64,000 nucleotides of DNA from Rossellomorea orangium (GCF_019334305.1 NZ_JAHWGH010000012.1:310001-374000); one strand, 5' to 3'. Counted from the first letter of the stretch, positions 1 through 8,863 are shown. Program-made: numbers and translations. Notes: generated by a model from the letters alone, not told the origin.

Positions 1-912
1 GTGGTTTTCGCATTGGCGTTCATCCTTCACCATTTTCTATTTGACTGGAAGCCGAAGCAGTATGATTCATTTACAGCAGGAGAGCCAGGCGAAGCACTCA
101 ATGATAAAGTGGTTGTCATCGTGATAGACGGGATGAGGAAGGAACGCTTCTATGAAGCGAATACGCCTTTTCTTGATGGATTGATGGAGAAGGGAACCGA
201 GTATTTAAATATGGAGACGGTGTATCCTGCGAGAACGGTTGTCTGCTTCTCTTCCATGTTCACTGGCACATATCCTAAGGAACATGGCATGAGATCAAAT
301 ATGGTCTGGAAGCTTGGCATCAAGGTGGAAAGTATCTTTGATTCTTTACGGAAAGTAGGGAAAAAAGGGAAGATGCTTGGAATCGCCCACCTGGTGGATT
401 CGTTCGGCAGTGATGTTGATACGGTCACAGCCGTGATGCACAAAGATAAAGCAGATCGAAATATTATCAATAAAGCCAAAAAAATCATGGAAGAGGAAGA
501 CCCTGATCTATTTATTGTCCAATTAATCGGCACCGATCAAATTGGGCATAGTAGGGGTGTCCTATATAATGAATACATTGAAAAGATTGAAGAAGCGGAT
601 CGTTTAATACAAGAATACGTGGAGTGGCTGGAAGCTGAAGGGAAGATGGAAAACACGACCCTCATGATATGCGCCGATCACGGACAGGCAGATGGAATCG
701 GTGGACATGGTCATCTTGATGAAGGCGAGAGGTTCGTTCCTTTCTTTATGGTCGGTCCAGGGGTAAAACCTGGTGAGAAGATTCAGGAAAAACACAGTCT
801 TGTTTCCATGGCACCGACCATCGCCCATTTATTAGGGGCTCCCTTTCCGGGGAACAGCAGAGGACCTGTATTAAACGAGGCGTTAAAGGAGAGTTGGAAG
901 CAACATGAATAA
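1..912 (+). CDS. alkaline phosphatase superfamily phosphodiesterase (NPP type), 5' end at window edge
   Basis: Predicted type I phosphodiesterase/nucleotide pyrophosphatase of the alkaline phosphatase fold, a two-metal hydrolase of phosphodiester or pyrophosphate bonds. What is visible is 303 residues. Metal and nucleophile motifs are in family order: VIDGMRKE (Asp43), YPARTVVCFSSMFTGTYP with the likely nucleophile Thr79, GTDQIGHSRG (Asp179, His183), ADHG near residue 226 and GHGHLDE after it. A hydrophobic stretch at residues 2-14 suggests a membrane anchor or signal, so the enzyme probably works at the outer face. The gene begins at base 1, so true start and upstream residues may be missing. 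It overlaps the next gene, a glycosyltransferase, by 8 bases, which implies coupled translation and a shared pathway, perhaps a lipid- or polymer-linked glycan. Substrate cannot be told from the sequence. Confidence 0.8.
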   Translation: MVFALAFILHHFLFDWKPKQYDSFTAGEPGEALNDKVVVIVIDGMRKERFYEANTPFLDGLMEKGTEYLNMETVYPARTVVCFSSMFTGTYPKEHGMRSNMVWKLGIKVESIFDSLRKVGKKGKMLGIAHLVDSFGSDVDTVTAVMHKDKADRNIINKAKKIMEEEDPDLFIVQLIGTDQIGHSRGVLYNEYIEKIEEADRLIQEYVEWLEAEGKMENTTLMICADHGQADGIGGHGHLDEGERFVPFFMVGPGVKPGEKIQEKHSLVSMAPTIAHLLGAPFPGNSRGPVLNEALKESWKQHE

Positions 913-1672
913 ACAGAAAGTCATTGTCTTCATGCCTGCCCATAATGAGGAAGAGTCGATCGGGGCCGTGATCAGGCGGGTCCCCCGTTCTTTTCATCCT
1001 TCCGTTGAAGTGGAGGTGCTGGTCATCAATGATGGTTCAACGGATCGTACGGTTGAATTGGCACAGGAGGCAGGTGCTGATCACATCGTAACATTCGATC
1101 ATAACCGCGGTTTGGGCGCTGCCGTGAGGGTAGGGTTGAAAGTTTCCGTTGAACTGGGTGCCCATATCGGTGTCATGATAGATGCAGATGGAGAGTATCC
1201 CCCCGAACAGATTCCTGATCTATTACAGCCGCTTTTCAAGGGAGAAGCCGACTATACAATGGGATCGAGGTTCCTTGGTACCATTAACGGGATGAAGCTT
1301 CACCGCCGTTTAGGTAATTACTGTTTTACAGCACTGCAATCCCTTTTGCTCAGAAAGTGGATATATGACGGTCAGTCCGGAATGCGTGCATTTTCTAAAC
1401 AGGCGATGGAACATGCAGAAATCATCCATGATTACAATTATGCTCAAGTGCTGACCTTGAACCTTGTACGAAAGGGGTTCAGGGTGAAGGAAATCCCGAT
1501 TTTGTATCATGTACGGACAACGGGACGCTCCTTCATAAAGTTCAAATCTTATATGTCTTCTGTTCTACCTGCGATTTTGAAAGAGATGCGGAAGCCTGTA
1601 AGGAAAGTGTATGTAGAAGAGCAGGCCCATTTCATCCCTTCTGAAGAAGGAATGAATCAATACGCTAAATAA
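905..1672 (+). CDS. family 2 glycosyltransferase (DPM1/GT2-like)
   Basis: GT-A fold glycosyltransferase of family 2, 255 residues, probably cytoplasmic. The N-terminus reads VIVFMPAHNEEESIGAVI and then VLVINDGSTDRT, the usual nucleotide-sugar binding start, followed by the metal-binding acidic motif MIDADGEYPPEQ near residue 95 and GQSGMRAFSK, typical of the polyprenyl-phosphate mannose/glucose synthase branch. There is no C-terminal membrane domain, so it resembles the short dolichyl-phosphate-mannose-synthase type. The start ATG lies inside the end of the upstream phosphodiesterase gene (8-base overlap). A strong terminator follows at 1702, so the two genes close an operon that enters from outside the window. 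Donor and acceptor are unknown. Confidence 0.85.
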   Translation: MNKQKVIVFMPAHNEEESIGAVIRRVPRSFHPSVEVEVLVINDGSTDRTVELAQEAGADHIVTFDHNRGLGAAVRVGLKVSVELGAHIGVMIDADGEYPPEQIPDLLQPLFKGEADYTMGSRFLGTINGMKLHRRLGNYCFTALQSLLLRKWIYDGQSGMRAFSKQAMEHAEIIHDYNYAQVLTLNLVRKGFRVKEIPILYHVRTTGRSFIKFKSYMSSVLPAILKEMRKPVRKVYVEEQAHFIPSEEGMNQYAK

Positions 1673-1701
1673 GGTAGGATAAGGTTTGTCTATATCGTGA
1701 A

Positions 1702-1740
1702 AAATAAGTACTCTCCTTGTAGTGAGAGTACTTATTTTTT
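1702..1740 (+). terminator. intrinsic terminator after the glycosyltransferase
   Basis: A 14-bp perfect stem (1702-1715 with 1724-1737), an 8-base loop and a run of T. The stem starts and ends in A/T runs, so it could work in both directions. Confidence 0.85.
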
Positions 1741-1741
1741 A

Positions 1742-1771
1742 TTGACAATACGAATGATAATCATTATCATT
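1742..1771 (+). promoter_or_regulatory. sigma-A promoter overlapped by a perfect Fur box
   Basis: A -35 TTGACA (1742-1747), 17-bp spacer and -10 TATCAT (1765-1770). The 15-mer TGATAATCATTATCA at 1755-1769 is an exact match to the 7-1-7 Fur consensus, and it extends to a 9-1-9 palindrome (1753-1771). Because it covers the spacer and -10, Fur bound with iron would block polymerase. The two genes downstream should therefore be made under iron starvation. Confidence 0.9.
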
Positions 1772-1792
1772 GAAAACAGGAGGGAATTATAG

Positions 1793-2542
1793 ATGAAAAA
1801 AACATTCATTACCAGTTTACTCTTAGGTTTACTACTTAATATAATGCTATCTTCGCAGGCAGCCGCCTATTCTTACGGTGACCCAAGCGAAGAAAAAATT
1901 GCAGAAGCGTATAAAGAAATCATGATCAAGCTAGATGAAAACCCTCCAAACTATTCTGAGTCCAAAAAGATTTATGAAACGGTTCAAGAAGAAGTGGATC
2001 AGCATATGGGTGAAAAACCTTCCAAGGTCATTCTTCAAAACCTGGATGAGAAAGAAAAAGAACAAGCCATCGAAAATTTAGATGAACTCCTTGTCCTCAA
2101 TATTGCCAGAAGACTTGAGAGCATTGATAAAAACTTCTCTGAATATGATACTAGTAAGCGATTACTCGCAAAAGGATTTGCTACATATAAAACGCTGTCT
2201 CCCAAGGTAGAAGGAGAAAATCCTGAGTTGGATCAAAAAATTCGTACACAGTTCGATCAAGCGTTGGAATCATTGGGGAATCCGGGGTTGTTCGGTGTCG
2301 GAACCAAGGAATCCGATCAGGAAGCGTATAAACAAAGTAAACAGTTCATAGTGGATTCTCTTCAAAAAGAATTTAACATCAAAAGTCTTGAAGTAGGGCA
2401 TTTTGCTGAAAGTGCCACTGAAGAGGCGAGTCAGAAACAGGAGTGGACAGATATTTCCAACCTGAAGAACTGGCTGCCCATCATCATCATTGCAGGGATT
2501 CTTGCAGCTGCGATCATTTATGCAGTCAGAAAACGTAAATAA
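1793..2542 (+). CDS. secreted, C-terminally anchored partner of FTR1 iron permease
   Basis: A 249-residue exported protein. Residues 1-25 form a signal peptide (lysine start, hydrophobic core, SQAAAYS cleavage area). Residues 26 to about 220 are charged and helix-rich. The C-terminus has one membrane helix (NWLPIIIIAGILAAAIIYAV) and a positive tail. I do not recognise a named domain. It is encoded directly after a perfect Fur box and 38 bases before the FTR1 permease. Some bacterial FTR1 proteins carry a long extracytoplasmic helical domain in the same chain, so I infer that this is the same module as a separate polypeptide, delivering ferrous or ferric iron to the permease. EfeO or EfeB homologues are not seen here. 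The start is the ATG behind AGGAGGGAATTAT. Confidence 0.6.
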   Translation: MKKTFITSLLLGLLLNIMLSSQAAAYSYGDPSEEKIAEAYKEIMIKLDENPPNYSESKKIYETVQEEVDQHMGEKPSKVILQNLDEKEKEQAIENLDELLVLNIARRLESIDKNFSEYDTSKRLLAKGFATYKTLSPKVEGENPELDQKIRTQFDQALESLGNPGLFGVGTKESDQEAYKQSKQFIVDSLQKEFNIKSLEVGHFAESATEEASQKQEWTDISNLKNWLPIIIIAGILAAAIIYAVRKRK

Positions 2543-2580
2543 GTTTAATAAACCGTCATAGCTAGTAAGGGGGAACTAAC

Positions 2581-3501
2581 GTGGAATTACAAGCTTTGCT
2601 GATCACCTTTCGTGAAGTCCTCGAGGCTTTATTGATCATCGGGATCATCACCACCTATCTGAAGAAAACGAACCATGGCCATTTTACAAAGTATGTCTGG
2701 CTTGGAGCAGGATTGGCGATTTTGGCCAGTGTCGGAGTAGCAATGCTCTTTCAGGTCGTCTTTACCGGATTTGCCGCCATGGGAAGCGAGATGTATTTAA
2801 AGATCGGCATTATGCTGGTATCGTCCGTTCTTCTTACACAAATGGTCTTCTGGATGGCAAAGCACAGCCGTGACCTTAAGGGGAATATGGAAGGGAAAAT
2901 GAATCATTTCATTTCGACAGGAAACATAGTCGGCATGGTGATCCATTCCTTCCTGGTTGTTCTGCGTGAAGGTGTAGAGACCGTCTTCTTCTTCGCAGCC
3001 ATTACAGGTGGCGATATTGGAGCTGCCATGCAGGGATGGGGAGCGATTACCGGTGTTGTCATCGGGAGTGTAGTAGCTTACTTATTCTTTAAAGGCACGA
3101 TGAGAATCTCATTGAAGAGCTTCTTTAAAGTGACAGGTGCATTCATCATCCTGATTTCTGCCGGACTTCTTGTCCAGGCGATTTCCATGATGCAGGATAT
3201 AGGATTGATCGGCAGTGTCATTCCACATCTTTATGACCTTACCTGGATTCTTCCTGAGCATCCGATCGACTATGCACATTTCTTGCGTGATACGGGAACT
3301 GCACCGCTGCTATCGGGTGACGTCGGGATTTTCCTTAAAGCACTGTTCGGATATTCTTCCATGCCTTCCATTGAAGAAGTGATGGCCTATATCGGATATT
3401 TCGTAGCCATCTACTTCCTGACCTCCACTAAGCCTAAGACGGTAAAGGCAAAGGAAGAGGTTCAAGCGGGTGTGAAGGACTTAAGCCCCCAAGCTAAATA
3501 A
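2581..3501 (+). CDS. FTR1/EfeU family iron permease
   Basis: Integral-membrane iron transporter of the FTR1 (yeast Ftr1, bacterial EfeU) family, 306 residues with about seven membrane helices. The two diagnostic RExxE iron-binding motifs are present: REVLE at residues 11-15 in the first helix and REGVE at 129-133 in the fourth. The GTG start follows AGGGGG. It is second in a two-gene operon behind a Fur box, so uptake should be switched on by iron shortage. No multicopper oxidase or EfeB peroxidase is linked to it in the window, so how iron is oxidised or presented is not clear. The C-terminal tail is short, charged and cytoplasmic. Confidence 0.85.
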   Translation: MELQALLITFREVLEALLIIGIITTYLKKTNHGHFTKYVWLGAGLAILASVGVAMLFQVVFTGFAAMGSEMYLKIGIMLVSSVLLTQMVFWMAKHSRDLKGNMEGKMNHFISTGNIVGMVIHSFLVVLREGVETVFFFAAITGGDIGAAMQGWGAITGVVIGSVVAYLFFKGTMRISLKSFFKVTGAFIILISAGLLVQAISMMQDIGLIGSVIPHLYDLTWILPEHPIDYAHFLRDTGTAPLLSGDVGIFLKALFGYSSMPSIEEVMAYIGYFVAIYFLTSTKPKTVKAKEEVQAGVKDLSPQAK

Positions 3502-3509
3502 ATGTTTGT

Positions 3510-3597
3510 AAGGACCAAACATCATTGCCTTAAAGATTGAACACCTTTTTCGAAAGGTGTACACTCTATAAAGGAATGTATGTTTGGTCCTTTTTGT
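3510..3597 (+). terminator. nested hairpin terminator after the FTR1 operon
   Basis: Outer arms of 13 bp pair perfectly (3510-3522 with 3580-3592) and are followed by T5. Inside sits a second perfect 8-bp hairpin with a TTCG tetraloop (3541-3560). The outer arm ends at 3592, just before the next gene. Confidence 0.6.
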
Positions 3598-3622
3598 ATT
3601 AAAACGTATGAGGGTGAAGTTG

Positions 3623-5092
3623 GTGAGGGAGAAGACTAGGAAATATAGTAGTTGGGCAAATGGCATCGGGGCATTGGTCATCATATCGGTTTTTATTCTT
3701 CAGGTAATCTGGGTGCCAGCATACGCGTCTACATGGGATATGGTGGATTTTGCCCTCGGTGTGATTCATTTTGATATGTACCAGATGCAGCCCCATTTTC
3801 CCGGATATCCTTATTTTATCCTGGGGGGCAAAGCATTTCATATGCTGGTGAGAGATCCAGTACAAGCCCTGAGCTTCTTTAATATTTTCATGTACGGTAG
3901 TGCCGTCATCCCTCTTTTTTTATTAGTGAAAAGGTTGGTCACCCCTTCCTATACAGTCATGGCGACGGCGTTCATTTATTCAAGCAGCTTTACTATCCTG
4001 ATGGTGAATCAACCCATGTCTGAGGGAGCGGCAATCGGGATGATGTGGTGGTATATATGGAGTTTGGTATTAGCTCATGAGAAATCGCATAATGGATACA
4101 TCATCCTCCCCCTGTTTCTATTCAGCCTGCTTCTGGGAACACGGTTATCTTACTTGGCTCTTGGAATCGGGATCCTGATGATGCTGTATACTAAATGGAA
4201 ATCAGGGCTGTTGAAAATCATGGACCTATTTGTTTATGTTCTTATCACGATTCTCTTTCAGCTCCTGTGGGTTTCAGGCATCAGCATGTCAGAAGGTGGT
4301 TTTGACAGTTTCCTGCGATTGGCCCTTTCCTTTACGAACGGTCACTTTCAGGAATGGGGAGGTGCAATCGGTGCCTCGGATCTCAGCCTGTTGGACAGGA
4401 TGGTAAAACTGCTCTTCGTGAATACGATATGGGTAGGGGGATCAGGGGAATCGGTTATCCTTCTACTCCTTTTGGTTGGAAGTTTCTTTCTGTTAAGGAG
4501 AATTAAGCTTGGGAACCGTCATATGATAAGCATACTGGTCCTTCTGGCAGGCAGTTATTTTCTGTGGGCTTTATTTGCCCAGAACGTGATGAAACCGCGC
4601 CATGCACTGCCTTTGATTGGTATATCGTGGTTTTTCATTACGGTGATGCTGTTTTCAAGAAAAAGGACAAGGGAAGGTTCTCTATTCCTGATCTTATTCC
4701 TTCTGCTTCAAGTTTTCCATACAGGTAAGCTATTATATACTCATACTTCGGAAGTTCCGGTTGTGTATCAAATGGCCGCTTATTTGGAAGAAACCGATCG
4801 GCCGCTTGTTGTTTATACATGGGAAGAGTCAAGGGTACTCGAATATCTTGACGTCCCTTTTATCCATAAAAAAGTGCAAACCTATGAGGTGTTTGCCACC
4901 GATGCAGGATATTATCCTGACCGGGCTATCTATCTGACCGATAAAGTGGTGGAAGGTTTTAAACACCAGGGGATTTCGGTGGATGACTTCATAAAAGTAG
5001 AAAAGCATTTTCATTCAAGTGAGCTCATCGACCCGATTTATCATGACCTTACACTGTATAAATGGGAGAAACCAAGGAAGGGGGAAGAATGA
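3623..5092 (+). CDS. GT-C-like polytopic membrane protein, possible glycosyltransferase
   Basis: About 490 residues with roughly ten to twelve hydrophobic helices. The first external loop reads [11 protein letters not shown] and then PHFPGYPYF, a pattern like the catalytic Asp and the PPGYP-type loop of GT-C lipid-linked-sugar glycosyltransferases (GT39/DUF2723 type), with a soluble C-terminal part from about residue 400. I infer a lipid-phosphate-sugar-dependent glycosyltransferase, with acceptor unknown. The start is uncertain. An upstream TTG at 3584 lies in the terminator arm and is unlikely. ATG 3608 has no ribosome-binding site. GTG 3623 sits 6 bases behind GAGGGTG and is preferred. The stop TGA overlaps an ATG of uvrC, so uvrC may be translationally coupled to it. 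In B. subtilis trxA lies here instead. Confidence 0.55.
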   Translation: MREKTRKYSSWANGIGALVIISVFILQVIWVPAYASTWDMVDFALGVIHFDMYQMQPHFPGYPYFILGGKAFHMLVRDPVQALSFFNIFMYGSAVIPLFLLVKRLVTPSYTVMATAFIYSSSFTILMVNQPMSEGAAIGMMWWYIWSLVLAHEKSHNGYIILPLFLFSLLLGTRLSYLALGIGILMMLYTKWKSGLLKIMDLFVYVLITILFQLLWVSGISMSEGGFDSFLRLALSFTNGHFQEWGGAIGASDLSLLDRMVKLLFVNTIWVGGSGESVILLLLLVGSFFLLRRIKLGNRHMISILVLLAGSYFLWALFAQNVMKPRHALPLIGISWFFITVMLFSRKRTREGSLFLILFLLLQVFHTGKLLYTHTSEVPVVYQMAAYLEETDRPLVVYTWEESRVLEYLDVPFIHKKVQTYEVFATDAGYYPDRAIYLTDKVVEGFKHQGISVDDFIKVEKHFHSSELIDPIYHDLTLYKWEKPRKGEE

Positions 5093-6861
5093 TGAATCAG
5101 AATATCACGAATAAATTAGCGCTGCTTCCTGATCAGCCGGGGTGTTATTTAATGAAGGACAGGCAGGGGACGATCATTTATGTAGGTAAAGCCAAAGTAT
5201 TGAAAAACCGTGTCCGCTCTTATTTCACCGGTTCCCATGATGCGAAAACCCAGCGTCTGGTAGGAGAAATCGAAGACTTCGAATACATCATGACATCATC
5301 GGATCTTGAAGCCCTTGTGCTTGAAATGAATTTAATCAAAAAATTTGACCCTAAATATAATGTCATGCTAAAGGACGATAAAAGCTACCCGTTCATCAAA
5401 TTAACGAACGAAAGGCACCCAAGGCTTATCACCACAAGGAAGGTACAGCGAGGGAAAGGAAAGTATTTCGGACCTTATCCCAATGTCGGAGCCGCAAATG
5501 AAACGAAAAAGCTTCTCGACCGATTATATCCTTTACGGAAATGCTCGACCCTCCCTGACCGGGCCTGCCTTTACTATCACATGGGCCAATGTCTCGCCCC
5601 TTGTATTAAAGAGGTAAGTAAAGACACGTACCGTGACATGACTGATGAGATCGCCCGATTTTTGAACGGGGGATACAAAGACATAAAGAATCAGCTGACA
5701 GTTAAGATGAATGAAGCATCAGAAAATCTGGAATTTGAAAGGGCAAAGGAATTCCGGGATCAGATCCTTCACATTGAAGCCACAATGGAAAAGCAAAAAA
5801 TGACGATGACTGATTTCACAGATCGTGATGTGTTCGGATATTCCGTTGATAAAGGCTGGATGTGTGTGCAGGTATTCTTCGTCCGGCAAGGAAAGCTCAT
5901 CGAGAGGGATGTCTCACTATTTCCTCTCTATAATGAGCCCGAGGACGAATTCCTGACGTTCCTTGGTCAGTTCTATTCAAAGTCCAATCATTTTAAGCCG
6001 AAGGAAATTTTCTTACCCGAGGAAATCGATATCGAACTCGCTGAAAATCTTCTGGAAGTGAAGATGACCCAGCCGAAACGAGGAAAGAAAAAGGAACTTG
6101 TAAAGCTGGCCGAAAAAAACGCGAAGCAGGCACTGGGAGAGAAGTTCGCCCTGATTGAAAGGGATGAAGAACGGACGATTAAAGCCATTGAAAGGCTTGG
6201 GGAGCATATGGGGATTTACACTCCATTCCGGATCGAAGCCTTTGATAACTCCAATATCCAAGGTTCGGATCCGGTTTCTGCCATGATCGTCTTTTTAGAC
6301 GGGAAACCGGCAAAGAAAGAATATCGTAAATATAAGATCAAAACCGTGAAAGGTCCCGATGATTATGATTCCATGCGGGAAGTTGTGCGCAGAAGGTATA
6401 CCAGGGTATTGAAAGACGGACTTCCTTTACCCGATCTTATCATCATCGATGGAGGAAAAGGACAGATCGAAGCGGCGAGAGACGTCATCGAAAATGAATT
6501 GGGACTCGATATCCCCATCGGCGGCCTCGCAAAAGATGACAAGCATCAGACATCGGAACTGCTGTACGGGAACCCGTTACAAATCGTTCCCCTTGAAAAG
6601 CGGAGCCAGGAATTCTATCTTCTCCAACGAATCCAGGACGAAGTTCATAGGTTCGCCATCACCTTCCACCGTCAACTAAGAGGAAAAAGCGCCTTCCAAT
6701 CCATCCTCGACGAAATCGACGGCATCGGCCCGAAAAGAAAGAAACAGCTACTTAAACATTTCGGATCCATGAAGAAAATGAAAGAAGCAACCGTGGAGGA
6801 GTTTATAGAGATCGGAATACCTGAAGCCGTTGCGAAGGTACTGGTGGAGAAGTTGAAGTAG
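5092..6861 (+). CDS. uvrC: excinuclease ABC subunit C
   Basis: UvrC makes both incisions in nucleotide excision repair after UvrAB has marked a lesion. It is about 590 residues, the normal length. The GIY-YIG nuclease domain is at the N-terminus ([18 protein letters not shown], Arg in LKNRVRSYF), followed by the Cys cluster region, a UVR UvrB-binding motif ([15 protein letters not shown]), the RNase H-like endonuclease domain with [10 protein letters not shown] and IIIDGGKGQ (Asp of the catalytic triad), and a C-terminal helix-hairpin-helix pair ([13 protein letters not shown]). It starts at ATG 5092 (or 5089) behind AAGGGGGAAG, which overlaps the stop of the upstream membrane-protein gene. 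The sequence closely follows B. subtilis UvrC along its length. Confidence 0.97.
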   Translation: MNQNITNKLALLPDQPGCYLMKDRQGTIIYVGKAKVLKNRVRSYFTGSHDAKTQRLVGEIEDFEYIMTSSDLEALVLEMNLIKKFDPKYNVMLKDDKSYPFIKLTNERHPRLITTRKVQRGKGKYFGPYPNVGAANETKKLLDRLYPLRKCSTLPDRACLYYHMGQCLAPCIKEVSKDTYRDMTDEIARFLNGGYKDIKNQLTVKMNEASENLEFERAKEFRDQILHIEATMEKQKMTMTDFTDRDVFGYSVDKGWMCVQVFFVRQGKLIERDVSLFPLYNEPEDEFLTFLGQFYSKSNHFKPKEIFLPEEIDIELAENLLEVKMTQPKRGKKKELVKLAEKNAKQALGEKFALIERDEERTIKAIERLGEHMGIYTPFRIEAFDNSNIQGSDPVSAMIVFLDGKPAKKEYRKYKIKTVKGPDDYDSMREVVRRRYTRVLKDGLPLPDLIIIDGGKGQIEAARDVIENELGLDIPIGGLAKDDKHQTSELLYGNPLQIVPLEKRSQEFYLLQRIQDEVHRFAITFHRQLRGKSAFQSILDEIDGIGPKRKKQLLKHFGSMKKMKEATVEEFIEIGIPEAVAKVLVEKLK

Positions 6862-6956
6862 GAAGTGTTAGATATAGGAAATATTGATCATTAGGTTTAT
6901 ATAACATGAGAGTACGGGTTATTGGTTGGTTTAGAAGTAACCATTGAAAAAGCAGA

Positions 6957-7080
6957 GTTGATTGGAGCGGAAGGTGCTCGACTCCTGCGGGAAACGCTGG
7001 ACAGGTGAGACCCCACAGGCGCAGCCGAGGAGGCTCACCGCCAGCCCCGCGGAAAGCGAGCACCTGCAGCGGAAATCAAC
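6957..7080 (+). repeat. dispersed Bacillus intergenic repeat, full-length copy
   Basis: About 124 bases bounded by GTTGATT and AATCAAC, with internal inverted parts (GGTGCTCG near the left end, CGAGCACC near the right end). It is clearly richer in GC than its surroundings. A shortened relative lies at 26265-26337: it starts with the same GTTGATTGGAG and contains GGACAGGTGAGACCC and GCGGAAATCAACC. I know similar sequences as dispersed non-coding repeats in Bacillus genomes. No protein is encoded. Confidence 0.75.
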
Positions 7081-7147
7081 CACCGCATGCTCATCCAAAG
7101 CATCTTAACAAAAACACAATAAAATGAAAAATTGACTCAATTAAACA

Positions 7148-7176
7148 TTGAATCAATTTTTACCCTATGCTATAAT
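7148..7176 (+). promoter_or_regulatory. sigma-A promoter of the lysC leader
   Basis: TTGAAT (7148-7153), 17-bp spacer, TATAAT (7171-7176). It lies about 35 bases upstream of the lysine riboswitch. Confidence 0.75.
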
Positions 7177-7210
7177 AAACAAAAATTTATAACATTATCA
7201 CTTTAAAAAG

Positions 7211-7460
7211 TGGTGATAGAGGTGCGAACTTCAAGAGTACAGGCAAAGAGGAGTATGAGCTCCAGTGAGATGCCTGGAAAGGGGAGATTCGCCGAAGTGT
7301 TTATGATCTCATATCATATCCGCTGGTCCTGCGTTTAAGAAATGTAGGATTGTCAAGATGATTCAATCTTGGAGAGCTATCTCACAATGCCGATGAACCT
7401 ATTTGTATGTTCTGCTGTATGTTCATAAAGCAATGAGATATTATTCTCATTGCTTTTTTT
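7211..7460 (+). ncRNA. lysine riboswitch (L box) with terminator
   Basis: The aptamer at about 7211-7385 shows the conserved L-box elements in order: GATAGAGGTGCGAACTTCAA, GAGTA, AGGGGAGATTCGCCGAAGT (written here with the local variant AAAGGGGAGATTCGCCGAAG), GCTGGTCCTGCG, and TTGGAGAGCTATCTCAC closing stem P1. The expression platform ends with a perfect 12-bp terminator stem (7427-7438 with 7445-7456) and T8. Lysine binding is expected to favour this terminator and lower aspartokinase expression. Confidence 0.95.
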
Positions 7461-7565
7461 ATTATCAGCGCAGGAGTTCCTGTCTATGGACGTCTAGGAT
7501 GATTGTGATTGTACTCTTCATCATCAAAAAGAGTAGCGAAATGCACTCAGAAAGAGGGAGAAGTC

Positions 7566-8804
7566 GTGAGTATTATTGTTCAGAAATTCGGTGGAACTTC
7601 AGTGGGATCTGTGGAAAGAATTCAAAATGTTGCGTCAAGGATCATTGAAGAGAAAGAAAGAGGAAATGATGTGGTTGTCGTCGTTTCTGCCATGGGGAAA
7701 ACAACAGACACACTCGTTGGCCTTGCAAGGGAGATTACATCTCAACCGAGCAAAAGGGAAATGGATATGCTGCTCTCAACCGGGGAACAGGTGACCATTT
7801 CACTACTGACGATGGCCCTCATCCAATCCGGACATGATGCGATTTCCTTTACTGGTTGGCAAGCCGGTATCGAGACAGAGTCTGTTCACAGCAATGCAAG
7901 GATTACCAATATTCATACCGACAAGATGTCGGCTCACCTTCAAGAGGGAAAAGTGGTCATTGTTGCCGGGTTTCAGGGTATGACTGAAACGGGTGAAATC
8001 ACAACTCTCGGCAGGGGAGGATCAGATACTACAGCGGTTGCCATTGCGGCTGCCCTCAAAGCTGAAAGGTGTGATATTTATACTGATGTAGACGGGGTAT
8101 ACACGACAGATCCACGTTATATAAAAGGAGCCAGAAAGTTACCGTCGATTTCCTATGATGAAATGCTCGAACTTGCGAATCTGGGGGCTGGAGTCCTGCA
8201 TCCAAGGGCAGTGGAGTTTGCCAAGAATTATCAAATTCCGTTAGAAGTCAGGTCAAGCATCGATCGAGTGGAAGGAACGTATATTGAGGAGGAAGCAAGC
8301 ATGGAACAGAACTTGATTGTAAGAGGAGTAGCGTTTGAGAATGAAATTACACGGGTCACTGTATTCGGACTTCAAAATGCTTTAACAGGACTATCATCCG
8401 TATTCACTACGCTAGCTAAGAATCATCTGAACGTAGACATCATCATTCAGACCCAGACAGATCAGAACACAACCAATCTATCCTTCTCCATCAAGGAACA
8501 GGATCTTGAAGAAACCCTTGCTGTTCTTGAGCGAAATAAGGAACAGTTGAATTTCACCCATGTCGAGCATGAAAGCGGGCTTGCGAAGGTATCGATCGTC
8601 GGTTCCGGCATGATTTCAAACCCCGGCGTTGCAGCGGAAATGTTTGAAGTACTGGCACAGGAAGACATTGTCGTGAAGATGGTCAGCACCTCTGAAATCA
8701 AAGTATCTACAGTGGTAGATGGAGAGAATATGCAAAAGGCAGCGCGTGTCTTACATACTGCCTTTAACCTCGATGCGCTGAAAATGGAAGAAATCACGTT
8801 GTAG
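7566..8804 (+). CDS. lysC: lysine-sensitive aspartokinase II, alpha subunit
   Basis: Aspartate kinase, first step of the aspartate pathway to lysine, diaminopimelate and dipicolinate. It has 412 residues. The N-terminal kinase domain starts VQKFGGTSVG and contains GRGGSDTTA and DPRY. Two C-terminal ACT domains follow (TRVTVFG, AKVSIVGSGM) and give lysine feedback inhibition. The start is GTG 7566, set by AGAGGGAG and by agreement with B. subtilis LysC, not the upstream ATG at 7509. Expression is controlled by the riboswitch upstream. An internal start at 8301 gives the beta subunit. The next gene on this strand is 850 bases away, so lysC is monocistronic. Confidence 0.97.
   Translation: MSIIVQKFGGTSVGSVERIQNVASRIIEEKERGNDVVVVVSAMGKTTDTLVGLAREITSQPSKREMDMLLSTGEQVTISLLTMALIQSGHDAISFTGWQAGIETESVHSNARITNIHTDKMSAHLQEGKVVIVAGFQGMTETGEITTLGRGGSDTTAVAIAAALKAERCDIYTDVDGVYTTDPRYIKGARKLPSISYDEMLELANLGAGVLHPRAVEFAKNYQIPLEVRSSIDRVEGTYIEEEASMEQNLIVRGVAFENEITRVTVFGLQNALTGLSSVFTTLAKNHLNVDIIIQTQTDQNTTNLSFSIKEQDLEETLAVLERNKEQLNFTHVEHESGLAKVSIVGSGMISNPGVAAEMFEVLAQEDIVVKMVSTSEIKVSTVVDGENMQKAARVLHTAFNLDALKMEEITL
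8301..8804 (+). CDS. lysC: aspartokinase II beta subunit from internal in-frame start
   Basis: ATG 8301 is codon 246 of lysC and sits 6-7 bases behind GAGGAGGAAG, a very strong ribosome-binding site inside the coding region. In B. subtilis the alpha2-beta2 aspartokinase II makes its beta subunit from the corresponding internal start. The product, MEQNLIVRG onward, is 167 residues and holds the two ACT domains only. Inference rests on the SD and on the known arrangement. Confidence 0.8.
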   Translation: MEQNLIVRGVAFENEITRVTVFGLQNALTGLSSVFTTLAKNHLNVDIIIQTQTDQNTTNLSFSIKEQDLEETLAVLERNKEQLNFTHVEHESGLAKVSIVGSGMISNPGVAAEMFEVLAQEDIVVKMVSTSEIKVSTVVDGENMQKAARVLHTAFNLDALKMEEITL

Positions 8805-8816
8805 AACCAATATAGA

Positions 8817-8851
8817 AAAGGGTTGCCCAGAACATACTGGGCAACCCTTTA
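8817..8851. terminator. bidirectional terminator between lysC and yslB
   Basis: A perfect 14-bp stem (8817-8830 with 8837-8850) with a 6-base loop between convergent genes, with A run before and T run after. Confidence 0.85.
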
Positions 8852-8863
8852 TTAGGAGTCAGA

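Noticed and set aside
3584-3622. TTG start of the GT-C-like protein at 3584
   Set aside because: It lies in the right arm of the nested terminator; GTG 3623 has a usable GAGGGTG site.
7509-7565. Apparent longer N-terminus of aspartokinase
   Set aside because: GTG 7566 has the AGAGGGAG site and gives the known N-terminus; the extension does not match the family.
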